From Salinicoccus roseus (lineage in GTDB: Bacteria; Bacillota; Bacilli; Staphylococcales; Salinicoccaceae): a DNA stretch of 64,000 nucleotides. Below are positions 8,248 to 16,843 of the stretch, in pieces. The stretch lies in NCBI RefSeq assembly GCF_003814515.1, contig NZ_RKQJ01000004.1, positions 124,001 through 188,000 on the forward strand. Direction: 5' to 3'. A program made the translations under genes and the position numbers. The notes under the pieces were generated by a model. The model was not told the DNA's origin. It saw only the letters and a program-made list of their open reading frames with translations, and ran no database searches. Every line of letters begins with the position of its first letter. The first letter of the stretch is position 1.

Positions 8248-9301
8248 TTGCCATCATAAGTTTAATCCATTTGAAGAACATCGCCAAACCGAGCAGTAAT
8301 CCTACATAGCCCATCACCGGATAGACAGTCCCCACAAGGTCGGCAAAACCTACAAAGCTGAGGAAGTAGCCGAGAATCAGCGCACTCGGCAGCAGGATAT
8401 TGTAGCGACGGCTTTTCGGTTGGCTGAACCTGACAAGAAACGGGTACAGCATGCCGACAGCTGTATTGTAGATGACAAGCAGCATCGCTATCGAGAGCAG
8501 GAAGCCGAGTATCGGATGGATTTCGTTGGCCAGAAGCAGCATCGGCAGTTCAAATTCATTCACCTGGTCCATACGGGCCAACAGGCCATTATTAATGAGG
8601 AACATGAGCAGAATGATGATGATGCTCCCTATCATGCCGCCCCAGCCAGCTACTTTCCTTGAACTTGAATCAGAACCCATCATCGTAAGGAAGCTGAAGG
8701 CTACCGCAATCGTAAAGCCGCTATATGTAATGGCATCCCACCACCACGGCCCGAACGTCGTTTCAGAAGGTTGGGCATGTTGATCCACTTCACCAAGTGA
8801 TACAGCTGGACTCAGGAAATTGACGACAGCAATGATCACCACAAGTGCAAGCAAGTACGGCGTGATGGCTCCGAGAGCCAGGACAATCCGGTTGAAGCCC
8901 ATATTCAATGTGATATAGACGCCGATAATCAGTATGAGCGACCCGATCCATGGTGCTACACCAAAACTTTCATAGAAGGTCGAGCCTGCGCCGGCAAACA
9001 TGATGACGGCTACTCCATACAGGAAGAACGCAAGCACAATGTCGATGATCCGTCCGAATATATTCCCGAACATGTTCAGGAGGGAATCCACATGGGACTC
9101 CGCCTTGATGTCGAAACCGACATCCGCCGTCCATTTACCAGTAAAAAGTATCAAAAGACCTGACAATAATATCGCAAAGATGCTCACTGCACCATTATTT
9201 GTGAAAAACTGGAGTATCTCCTGTCCGGTGGAGAACCCCGCTCCAACTACTACACCTGTATAGGCAAAGCCTATCTTCAAGGCTTGTCTGAAATTCTGCA
9301 A
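8231..9301 (-). CDS. YkvI-family membrane transporter-like protein
   Basis: Membrane protein of about 356 residues with ten hydrophobic helices, matching the uncharacterised YkvI/COG3949 family related to LeuT-fold amino-acid carriers. The first helix has the unwound glycine-rich pattern GFAYTGVVVGAGFSTGQEILQFF expected for a Na+ or substrate site. The substrate is unknown. The open frame begins with GTG at 9310, but the only ribosome-site-like sequence (CGGAGTGG) overlaps that codon and stands 5-6 bases before TTG 9301, which is preferred. Either start gives the same mature topology. Confidence 0.75.
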   Translation of the reverse strand: MQNFRQALKIGFAYTGVVVGAGFSTGQEILQFFTNNGAVSIFAILLSGLLILFTGKWTADVGFDIKAESHVDSLLNMFGNIFGRIIDIVLAFFLYGVAVIMFAGAGSTFYESFGVAPWIGSLILIIGVYITLNMGFNRIVLALGAITPYLLALVVIIAVVNFLSPAVSLGEVDQHAQPSETTFGPWWWDAITYSGFTIAVAFSFLTMMGSDSSSRKVAGWGGMIGSIIIILLMFLINNGLLARMDQVNEFELPMLLLANEIHPILGFLLSIAMLLVIYNTAVGMLYPFLVRFSQPKSRRYNILLPSALILGYFLSFVGFADLVGTVYPVMGYVGLLLGLAMFFKWIKLMMAKKAPQ

Positions 9302-9410
9302 TTTGACCACTCCGAATTATCTTAATATTTTAAAAACAATAACTTCATATTAAACTTATTGAAGAAGGTTGGCAAATGAAGAAAGACCTTCTCCCATCAT
9401 TTTATCTTCG

Positions 9411-10154
9411 TCACTGCCAGTCGAGCGAATCGAAGAACTTCCGGGTATCCTCAAAAAGCGCTTGCTGATCTCCGCCCCTCGTCATCAGGTGGCCGGTGTC
9501 CGCATAGGACTGCAATGTCTTTTCATTATGGCCAATGCCATCATATATATGTTTCGCACTGTCCATGTATGCTTCCGCATCCTTCCCTCCATACTTGACT
9601 GCTGCCGGAACACCAATATCTCCAAGATTCCCATGTACTTCGTCGATCAGCTTCCGGAAGTCATCCAGGCTTTCCATCGGATTGTCCTTGTAGTACTGGA
9701 CCCTCTCCATGATCTTTTCATCATCTTCCCCAGTAAACTTCAGGAAGTTCCTCGTATAGTTCAGGACTCTTCTATTTATATCCCCAACATCTCTGCCCTG
9801 GGGCACAGACATGGCCACAATGCCATTGATGCTGTCGAGTTCCTCGGCTGCCCTGAGGGCGAGCACACCGCCCAGGGAAACACCGCCGACTGCTATGCTT
9901 TCATGCCCTTGATCCTTGAGCTGATCATATCCATCCAATACATTTTTCCACCAATCTTCAGGGCTGCTCTGTACAAGTACCTCCGGTCCCATGCCATGTC
10001 CCTCGAAGCTTGGTACATGGACGGTATATTCGTGCTGCTCAAGGTGCTGGGCCAACGGCTTCATGTCCCTGACCGTTCCGGTGAAGGAATGGAGCAGCAT
10101 GACTGCCCTGGGGCCACTTCCATAGTTCAACGCTTCAGGCTTTACGATTTTCAT
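9411..10154 (-). CDS. Est30-type carboxylesterase (alpha/beta hydrolase)
   Basis: 247-residue alpha/beta hydrolase close to Geobacillus Est30 and staphylococcal Est. The catalytic triad is visible: Ser93 in GVSLGG, Asp192 in GGKDAEAYM and His222 in TGHLMTRGG; the oxyanion-side HSFTG is present. The enzyme cleaves short-chain esters in the cytosol (no signal peptide). ATG 10154 overlaps the stop of the preceding 88-residue protein gene by four bases, so they form a coupled operon. In staphylococci est lies in a secG-est-rnr cluster; those neighbours are absent here. Confidence 0.87.
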   Translation of the reverse strand: MKIVKPEALNYGSGPRAVMLLHSFTGTVRDMKPLAQHLEQHEYTVHVPSFEGHGMGPEVLVQSSPEDWWKNVLDGYDQLKDQGHESIAVGGVSLGGVLALRAAEELDSINGIVAMSVPQGRDVGDINRRVLNYTRNFLKFTGEDDEKIMERVQYYKDNPMESLDDFRKLIDEVHGNLGDIGVPAAVKYGGKDAEAYMDSAKHIYDGIGHNEKTLQSYADTGHLMTRGGDQQALFEDTRKFFDSLDWQ

Positions 10155-10417
10155 GATTTATCCTCCTTCTGGATATCTGGTGTCCGATGATATATGTATT
10201 CCGCTTCATCCTCATCGAGTCCATAGTCCTTCTTCATCATTGCAATAATCTCCTCTTTCGTCTTCCCCGCCCCATGCGCTTTTGAAACTCGGTTATACAG
10301 TTCTTGAGCATAATTATGGGCGGCCATGCTTTTTGTCGTCCTGCCTAGTTGATAACGGCTCAAAACGAAAAGCACAAGAGCTATGACCATCAGAATGATG
10401 ACCAGGAAATCGATCAT
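10151..10417 (-). CDS. small single-pass membrane protein, unknown function
   Basis: 88 residues: one N-terminal membrane helix (IDFLVIILMVIALVLFVLSRY), then a basic stretch and a helical cytosolic tail (TKEEIIAMMKKDYGLDEDEAEYIYHRTPD). GAGGAG precedes the ATG, and the stop overlaps the start of the esterase gene (ATGA), which supports it being a real gene. I do not recognise a family. The arrangement suggests a membrane-tethered partner or anchor, but nothing more can be said. Confidence 0.7.
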   Translation of the reverse strand: MIDFLVIILMVIALVLFVLSRYQLGRTTKSMAAHNYAQELYNRVSKAHGAGKTKEEIIAMMKKDYGLDEDEAEYIYHRTPDIQKEDKS

Positions 10418-10457
10418 ATCCTCTCCTCCTCTCCATTATTTAAATTTTTAAAAGTGT

Positions 10458-10487
10458 TTGACAAATTGTCCTCCATTATAGTAACAT
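10458..10487 (+). promoter_or_regulatory. promoter of the metYA transcript
   Basis: TTGACA (10458-10463), 18 bases, TAACAT (10482-10487), placed about 20 bp before the SAM-I aptamer. Confidence 0.65.
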
Positions 10488-10506
10488 AGTCCCTAATCAA
10501 ATATTT

Positions 10507-11947
<1,441 letters not shown>

Positions 11948-12862
11948 ATGCCTATAAAAATCATTGAAGGCCTCCCGGTACGGGAGCGCCTCCATAAGGA
12001 AAATGTATATACAATAGAAGCGACCCGTGCGCATACACAGGATATACGTCCGCTGCGTATGTTGATTTTGAACCTGATGCCTAAAAAAGAGGAAACGGAA
12101 CTTCATCTTTTGCGCCTTCTGGGCAATACACCGTTGCAGATAGATATCGATTTTATGTATATGACCACACACCACAGCAAAAATACGCCGACCAGCCACC
12201 TTCAGAAGTACTACCACAATTTGGAAGAGGTACGCAACCGGCGTTATGATGGCATGATCGTCACAGGTGCACCAGTGGAGAAGCTCGATTTTGATCAAGT
12301 CGATTACATCGAAGAACTGCGTGACATCATCGAGTGGTCAAGAACCCACGTCTTCTCCAGATTCTTCATCTGTTGGGGCGCCCAATTCGCCTTGAACCAC
12401 TACTTTGGCATACAGAAATCAATTCTGCCCACCAAGTTGTTCGGCGTCTTCGACTATAATAACCTGATGCCGACCCATCCCCTTCTCAGAGGGTTTGATG
12501 ATGTGTATCAGGTGCCCCAGTCACGTCACACCCAGGTGGATATGGATGCGATAGATGGCACTGAGGAATTGAAAGTCCTCACCTCACATCCTCAATTCGG
12601 CCCGGACATCCTGAGTACAGAGGATCAGCGGGATCTGTTCATATTTGGCCATCTGGAATATGAAAGGGACACACTAAAGAATGAATATGACCGCGATCTG
12701 GCCAGCGGCCGTGAGATTGCCATCCCACACAACTACTTCCCTGAAGATAATCCGACGGCGGCTCCAATATTCAGCTGGAAAAGCCATGGCCATCTCCTTT
12801 TCAGCAACTGGATCAACGAAACTTATCAGAATACCTACTATGACCTGACAGAATTAAAATAG
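11948..12862 (+). CDS. metA: homoserine O-acetyltransferase (MetA type)
   Basis: 304-residue MetA-family acyltransferase. The catalytic Cys142 (FICWGAQ), His235 and Glu237 (FGHLEYE) are all at the family positions. Residue 111 is Glu (GAPVEKLDF); structural work on MetA showed that Glu at 111 selects acetyl-CoA while Gly, as in E. coli, selects succinyl-CoA. It should therefore make O-acetylhomoserine, the substrate of the MetY encoded immediately upstream. The ATG follows the metY TAA directly. A bidirectional terminator closes the operon. Confidence 0.95.
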   Translation: MPIKIIEGLPVRERLHKENVYTIEATRAHTQDIRPLRMLILNLMPKKEETELHLLRLLGNTPLQIDIDFMYMTTHHSKNTPTSHLQKYYHNLEEVRNRRYDGMIVTGAPVEKLDFDQVDYIEELRDIIEWSRTHVFSRFFICWGAQFALNHYFGIQKSILPTKLFGVFDYNNLMPTHPLLRGFDDVYQVPQSRHTQVDMDAIDGTEELKVLTSHPQFGPDILSTEDQRDLFIFGHLEYERDTLKNEYDRDLASGREIAIPHNYFPEDNPTAAPIFSWKSHGHLLFSNWINETYQNTYYDLTELK

Positions 12863-12885
12863 CCTGCGATAATATCGCAGGCTAT
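12859..12885. terminator. bidirectional terminator between metA and chorismate mutase
   Basis: ATAGCCTGCGAT-AAT-ATCGCAGGCTAT with a T6 run on the plus strand; the stem begins within the metA stop. Confidence 0.85.
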
Positions 12886-12888
12886 TTT

Positions 12889-13182
12889 TTATAGTTTATG
12901 GGAGAGTGGGTAATTCTTCAGGTTTTCATGTTGCCGCTTTCTGGAGAGTGCCATGAGGTGGCTGAAAAATGAAGCGGCATAAACCTCCAAGCTCTGATCC
13001 TGTAATCTTCCTACATTTTTACAAATGACCTGCTCTTCCCGCGTTTCATCAAATACGGGAATGTCATTTTCCATCTTGTATTCTGCAATACGGCCTGCAA
13101 CTTCCATTCTTGCTTCAAATAACGCAATCAGTTCTGCATCCAGCTCGTCGATTCTACGCCTCAATTTTTCATGTTCATTCAT
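12889..13182 (-). CDS. stand-alone chorismate mutase (AroQ type)
   Basis: 97-residue all-helical AroQ-class chorismate mutase: an N-terminal helix with LRRRIDELDAELIALFEARMEVAGRIAEYK, the loop PVFDETREEQVI, and a C-terminal helix pair. It converts chorismate to prephenate for Phe and Tyr. ATG 13182 lies 7 bases after AGGAGGG; an earlier in-frame ATG touches the ribosome site. It is the second gene behind DAHP synthase (23 bp gap). In Bacillus and Staphylococcus this domain is normally fused to the N-terminus of DAHP synthase, so here the two activities are split but remain co-transcribed. Confidence 0.88.
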   Translation of the reverse strand: MNEHEKLRRRIDELDAELIALFEARMEVAGRIAEYKMENDIPVFDETREEQVICKNVGRLQDQSLEVYAASFFSHLMALSRKRQHENLKNYPLSHKL

Positions 13183-13205
13183 GGTCATCCCTCCTTAACC
13201 TGGAT

Positions 13206-14243
13206 TTATTGCTGGACGATCTGCTTTCCTGTCGCTGTCTTCTTTTCTATCTCAAGCAGCATATCGATCGTCTGCATCAGTTCTGCAAACTCATCAGGAG
13301 TCAGGCACTGCTGTCCATCACTCCATGCATTTTCAGGGTCTTCGTGTACTTCTATCTGGAGGCCGTTCGCTCCAGACATTACTGCCGCTTTGGCCATGGA
13401 CGGGATGATGTGCCTTACACCTGCTGCGTGACTTGGATCGATGACGATAGGCAGGTGGGACTCCTTCTGGATGACCGGTACAGCTTGAAGATCGAGTGTG
13501 TTGCGGGTGGCAGTCTCGAAAGTGCGGATGCCCCTTTCACAGAAGATGACGTTGTCATTGCCCCCGGCCATGACGTATTCTGCAGACATCAACCACTCTT
13601 TCATCGTTGCAGACATGCCACGCTTGAGAAGTACCGGCTTATCCGTTTCACCGATTGCTTTGAGCAGATCGAAGTTCTGCATGTTACGGGCGCCCACCTG
13701 GATGACGTCGACAGATTCGACGAATTCATCGATGTAGTCTGTAGACATCAACTCGGATACGATTGGAAGTCCTGTTTCTTCCTTTACTACATTAAGGATG
13801 CGCAGCCCCTCGAGACCGAGCCCCTGGAAAGCGTATGGAGATGTTCTTGGCTTGAAAGCACCGCCGCGGAAAGTGTTTGCACCTGCGGCTTTAAGCTTCT
13901 TGCCGAGCGCCACCATATCGTCCTCGTTTTCAACAGAACATGGCCCTGCACATACCAGGAAGTTTTCTGCGCCTACTTTGACACCATCGATGTCAATCAC
14001 ACTATCGTCCTCGTGGAACTGTCTGTTCGCCTTTTTGTAGGGTGCCTGGATGCGGTGTACGCCATCCACTATCTTGTATTTCGCGAAATCGTTCTCAGTC
14101 ACTCTTGAAGTATCACCGATCAACCCGATCACAGTCCGGTTCTTGCCATCCGAACGGTTCACCCCGAAACCAGCTGCTTCTATATTCTTGACCAGCTCCT
14201 GAATCTCCTTCTCTTTTGAACCATGCGCAACATGAATTATCAT
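13206..14243 (-). CDS. aroF: 3-deoxy-7-phosphoheptulonate (DAHP) synthase, type I-beta with N-terminal regulatory domain
   Basis: 345 residues. Positions 1-70 form a small ferredoxin-like/ACT-type domain ([20 protein letters not shown] to IVDGVHRI) as in Thermotoga DAHPS, expected to bind Phe or Tyr. Residues 85-335 form the TIM barrel with CAGPCSVE (metal-binding Cys), [34 protein letters not shown] and [15 protein letters not shown]. The enzyme joins PEP and erythrose-4-phosphate, the first step of the shikimate pathway. No chorismate mutase domain is fused. Expression is expected to be set by the leader-peptide attenuator immediately upstream; GGGAGG lies 7 bases before the ATG. Confidence 0.95.
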   Translation of the reverse strand: MIIHVAHGSKEKEIQELVKNIEAAGFGVNRSDGKNRTVIGLIGDTSRVTENDFAKYKIVDGVHRIQAPYKKANRQFHEDDSVIDIDGVKVGAENFLVCAGPCSVENEDDMVALGKKLKAAGANTFRGGAFKPRTSPYAFQGLGLEGLRILNVVKEETGLPIVSELMSTDYIDEFVESVDVIQVGARNMQNFDLLKAIGETDKPVLLKRGMSATMKEWLMSAEYVMAGGNDNVIFCERGIRTFETATRNTLDLQAVPVIQKESHLPIVIDPSHAAGVRHIIPSMAKAAVMSGANGLQIEVHEDPENAWSDGQQCLTPDEFAELMQTIDMLLEIEKKTATGKQIVQQ

Positions 14244-14271
14244 AATAAAGACCTCCCAATAGAATTTGTAT

Positions 14272-14308
14272 AAATAAAACCGCCACTCATTGTATAAATA
14301 AGTGGCGG
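14272..14308 (-). terminator. attenuator terminator before DAHP synthase (segments 5:6)
   Basis: CCGCCACTTATT (14308-14297) pairs with AATGAGTGGCGG (14291-14280): 12 bp with one G-U, a 5-base loop, then TTTTATTT on the minus strand. It ends 28 bases before the DAHP synthase ATG, so it can only be a conditional terminator. Its 5' arm is fully complementary over 14 bases to an upstream antiterminator segment. Confidence 0.88.
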
Positions 14309-14461
14309 TGGAATTTGATAAAATGATATACCTGAACCCTAGCCACTTATTTATATAAATGGCTAGACATCACAAAATGCTTTAGCCATCACTGATACAA
14401 ACAAATTTGTTTTACGTTTGTACGCAATGATGGGTACAAACGGTATCAAAAATAGCTAAAG
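14293..14461 (-). promoter_or_regulatory. six-segment ribosome-mediated attenuator (switching region)
   Basis: Minus-strand segments: 1 = 14461-14443 (end of the leader ORF); 2 = 14398-14380; 3 = 14366-14355; 4 = 14355-14339; 5 = 14308-14293; 6 = 14291-14280. Pair 1:2 has 18 of 19 positions paired (three G-U) and encloses a perfect 9-bp hairpin (14442-14434 with 14423-14415). Pair 2:3 is 7 bp (14389-14383 with 14365-14359). Pair 3:4 is 12 bp with an AUAA loop. Pair 4:5 is 14 perfect bp. Pair 5:6 is the terminator. The exclusive sets are 1:2+3:4+5:6 (off) and 2:3+4:5 (on). A ribosome stalled on the Phe/Tyr codons would cover segment 1 and select the on state. Confidence 0.8.
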
Positions 14462-14499
14462 TAAAATCGATTATGCTGTTGTTGTTTAATGTGTAACAT
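14446..14499 (-). CDS. Phe/Tyr-rich leader peptide of the DAHP synthase attenuator
   Basis: 17-codon open frame: ATG at 14499, TGA at 14448-14446. Peptide MLHIKQQQHNRFYFSYF; five of the last six residues are Phe or Tyr. AGAGG (14511-14507) stands 7 bases before the ATG, and the frame begins about 26 bases after the predicted transcription start. The aromatic codons lie on the 5' half of the 1:2 stem, exactly where a stalled ribosome would disrupt it. There is no Trp codon, which fits control of a DAHP synthase/chorismate mutase operon by Phe and Tyr. Too short to be predicted by length; supported by position, ribosome site and codon content. Confidence 0.8.
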   Translation of the reverse strand: MLHIKQQQHNRFYFSYF

Positions 14500-14531
14500 A
14501 TAATCGCCTCTTTTGAGATGTGTTGAGAGTC

Positions 14532-14560
14532 ATTATATCCCCCTAATATTATTTTGTCAA
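14532..14560 (-). promoter_or_regulatory. consensus promoter of the DAHP synthase operon
   Basis: On the minus strand TTGACA (14560-14555), 17 bases, TATAAT (14537-14532): a perfect sigma-A promoter. Transcription should start near 14525, giving a leader of about 280 nt. So strong a promoter suggests that the downstream attenuator sets output. Confidence 0.9.
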
Positions 14561-14585
14561 TACAGAATTATCAGAAATGTCTATA

Positions 14586-14614
14586 TTGCTTAAACATTTA
14601 TTTCCGTTTATACT
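14586..14614 (+). promoter_or_regulatory. tyrA promoter
   Basis: TTGCTT (14586-14591), 17 bases, TATACT (14609-14614), divergent from the DAHP synthase promoter. The short leader to tyrA has room for no attenuator. Confidence 0.65.
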
Positions 14615-14646
14615 ACTCTAATATGAATGAAAGTGGAGGTATAGGA

Positions 14647-15510
14647 ATGAACATTGTCATAGTAGGCCTCGGAAACATTGGCGGCTCGTTCGCATTATCC
14701 TTGAGGGAAAACGCCCGCGAACACACTGTATACGCAATTGACGTAGACGAAGATACACTGGAGCATGCCGAACATGAAGGCATCATCCGGCAGGGGTTCA
14801 CCGATCCGGAGAAAATAATTCCCCGCGCAGACCTGATTATTTTTTCAGTATATCCACTCATACTGAAATCATTAGTGGAAAAATACATACCTCTTCTGAA
14901 GGAGAACGTCATCCTGACGGATGTCACCGGAGTAAAACGTTCGATAATAGGACAGATCGAACCGCTTCTGCCTGAATCTGCAGACTTCGTCTTCGGTCAT
15001 CCGATGGCCGGCAGAGAAAACAGGGGACTGAAATATTCCAGCGCTGAAGTGTTCAAGGGCGCAAATTATCTATTTACATTGACAGACAGGAACAGGGACG
15101 ACAATGTCGAACTTATGACTTCCCTCATCAAAAGGATGGGTTTCAAAAATGTCTCCTCTGTAACTCCCGAATTCCACGATGACGTCATCGGGTTTACAAG
15201 CCAGTTGACACACGTCATCGCCCTCTCCCTCATCAACAGCGATGATGTAGAGAGGAATACAAAACAGTATACAGGCGACAGTTACAGGGATTTGACGCGC
15301 ATCACCAACATCAATGAAAATTTGTGGCCGGAACTATTTGTAATGAATAAGGATTATCTGATTGACCACATCGACCGTTTCAAGTCACAGATGGATCTTT
15401 TGAAAGATGCAATAGAAACGGAGGACGTGGAAACAATGCAGGAAATGATGGTGGAAGCCAGGCGCAGATATCATGATCTCCACAACCTCGAAATGCCGGA
15501 ATCAGAATAA
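14647..15510 (+). CDS. tyrA: prephenate dehydrogenase (TyrA)
   Basis: 287-residue TyrA. The N-terminal NAD-binding motif is VGLGNIGGSFALSLRE, followed by DVTGVKRSI and the catalytic-domain signature FGHPMAGRENRGLKYSS, with the conserved His/Arg region HDDVIGFTSQLTHVIALSL. It oxidatively decarboxylates prephenate to 4-hydroxyphenylpyruvate for tyrosine. There is no C-terminal ACT domain (Bacillus TyrA has one), so feedback control may rest elsewhere. ATG 14647 follows GGAGG by 7 bases; the longer upstream frame crosses the promoter and is rejected. Divergent from the DAHP synthase/chorismate mutase operon. Confidence 0.93.
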   Translation: MNIVIVGLGNIGGSFALSLRENAREHTVYAIDVDEDTLEHAEHEGIIRQGFTDPEKIIPRADLIIFSVYPLILKSLVEKYIPLLKENVILTDVTGVKRSIIGQIEPLLPESADFVFGHPMAGRENRGLKYSSAEVFKGANYLFTLTDRNRDDNVELMTSLIKRMGFKNVSSVTPEFHDDVIGFTSQLTHVIALSLINSDDVERNTKQYTGDSYRDLTRITNINENLWPELFVMNKDYLIDHIDRFKSQMDLLKDAIETEDVETMQEMMVEARRRYHDLHNLEMPESE

Positions 15511-15523
15511 TCTTCATACTAAA

Positions 15524-15568
15524 GATCACCCCCGTTCGTTGAGTACTGACCAACGATCGGGGGTGATT
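15524..15568. terminator. stem-loop between tyrA and guaC
   Basis: ATCACCCCCG...CGGGGGTGAT with an inner GTTG/CAAC extension; short T-rich flanks on both strands. It separates convergent genes. Confidence 0.65.
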
Positions 15569-15592
15569 CAAATAGTTGTGAGATTTTAAAAA

Positions 15593-16576
15593 TCAGTAAA
15601 CATTATCTCCATTGAAGATTGAATTTTTGACCATTACATAATCGACGGTACGGATTGCATCCAACCGATCACCTCCAGCATAGGAGATGGAGGATTGCAG
15701 ATCCTGCTCCATTTCCTTCAATGTATGGCGCAGCGGTCCTTTATACTCAACATACATCTTCTTGCCTTCCACATTCTTCTTTTCGCCCTTCTGGAACTCT
15801 GAAGCAGAACCGAAATATTCCTTATATTTCTTGCCGTCCTTCTCCACAGTTTCTCCCGGTGATTCCTCATGCCCTGCAAACAGCGAACCAATCATCACCA
15901 TAGAGGCGCCAAAGCGCACGGATTTTGCAATGTCACCGTGCGTCCTTATACCGCCGTCGGCGATAATGGGTTTTGAAGCCGCCTTTGCGCACCATCTCAG
16001 AGCAGCAAGCTGCCACCCTCCTGTACCGAAGCCTGTTTTTATTTTCGTGATGCATACTTTGCCGGGTCCGATACCTACTTTTGTAGCATCTGCCCCTGCG
16101 TGCTCAAGTTCTCGAACTGCTTCAGGTGTACCTACATTACCAGCAATAAGGAAAGATTCAGGCAGATGCGTCTTGATATACTTGATCATCCCTATGACAC
16201 TGTTGGAATGCCCATGGGCGATGTCGATCGTAATGTAGTCAGGGACAAGCGCTTCATTTTTCAACTGATCGACAAAATCAAATTCTTCTTCCTTTACACC
16301 GACACTGATGGAAGTGATCAATCCTTTCCCTTTCATCATTTTGACGAAGTCCATGCGTTTCTCTGGATCGAAACGGTGCATGATATAGAAATAGCCTTCC
16401 TGCGCCAATTTGAGTGCAATTCTCTCGTCAATGATCGTCTGCATGTTGGCAGGAACGACAGGCAGTTTAAATGAATGCCTTCCGAGCGTTACAGATGTAT
16501 CACATTCTGACCGGCTGTCTACTATACATTTATTCGGAATCAACTGGATATCTTCATAATCAAATACATTTTCCAT
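15593..16576 (-). CDS. guaC: GMP reductase
   Basis: 327-residue member of the IMPDH/GMPR TIM-barrel family, the usual GuaC length, with no CBS domains. Markers are [15 protein letters not shown] at the start, the nucleotide loop with catalytic Cys [46 protein letters not shown] and the C-terminal [25 protein letters not shown]. It reduces GMP to IMP with NADPH, returning guanine nucleotides to the purine pool. ATG 16576 follows GAGGAGA; the longer frame has no ribosome site. Monocistronic. An AT-rich element (AAAACGAATGTTTTT) just upstream faintly resembles a PurR box, but I do not claim it. Confidence 0.94.
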   Translation of the reverse strand: MENVFDYEDIQLIPNKCIVDSRSECDTSVTLGRHSFKLPVVPANMQTIIDERIALKLAQEGYFYIMHRFDPEKRMDFVKMMKGKGLITSISVGVKEEEFDFVDQLKNEALVPDYITIDIAHGHSNSVIGMIKYIKTHLPESFLIAGNVGTPEAVRELEHAGADATKVGIGPGKVCITKIKTGFGTGGWQLAALRWCAKAASKPIIADGGIRTHGDIAKSVRFGASMVMIGSLFAGHEESPGETVEKDGKKYKEYFGSASEFQKGEKKNVEGKKMYVEYKGPLRHTLKEMEQDLQSSISYAGGDRLDAIRTVDYVMVKNSIFNGDNVY

Positions 16577-16692
16577 TAAAATTCTCCTCATAAAACGAAT
16601 GTTTTTCATAAATAGCTTTGTTAAGTTCGCCATTGGGTAGTTTATGCCATTTTCCTTCTAAAGTCAAGGTACGTAAGAAATATAACATGTAG

Positions 16693-16735
16693 TGAATATT
16701 TATATGAATTTATGCATTATTTTAAATAATTATTT
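16693..16735 (+). promoter_or_regulatory. possible ArgR boxes upstream of argF
   Basis: Three AT-rich half-symmetrical elements (TGAATATTTAT, TGAATTTATGCA, TAAATAATTATTT) are stacked directly upstream of the -35 of the argF promoter. They resemble the TGAATAATTATTCA-type ARG box bound by ArgR/AhrC. Inference from similarity and position only. Confidence 0.4.
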
Positions 16736-16761
16736 GCTTTTTGGCTATATTAATGTATAAT
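16734..16761 (+). promoter_or_regulatory. argF promoter
   Basis: TTGCTT (16734-16739), 16 bases, TATAAT (16756-16761). The start region of argF lies about 30 bp downstream. Confidence 0.6.
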
Positions 16762-16843
16762 TGGCGTTAAATACTTTTCAGGGAGATGATTACTTGGGGC
16801 GGCGAAGCAACTAAAACTCATCAATTTTTATGGCAAGAATTTT

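Noticed and set aside
9369-10190. Plus-strand ORF (273 codons) opposite the esterase gene
   Set aside because: Shadow frame: the minus-strand esterase has an intact catalytic triad and operon coupling; the shadow has no domain.
13110-14108. Long plus-strand ORF (332 codons) antisense to DAHP synthase
   Set aside because: No ribosome site, no recognisable domain, unusual composition rich in Cys/His/Arg, and fully covered by an unmistakable enzyme on the other strand.
14244-14530. DAHP synthase leader as a T-box or TRAP-type element
   Set aside because: No AGGGTGGTACCACG-type T-box sequence and no (G/U)AG repeat array; the ORF plus nested pairings fit ribosome-mediated attenuation.
16590-16606. 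PurR box upstream of guaC
   Set aside because: AAAACGAATGTTTTT has a CGAA core but lacks the paired-box layout; too weak to call.
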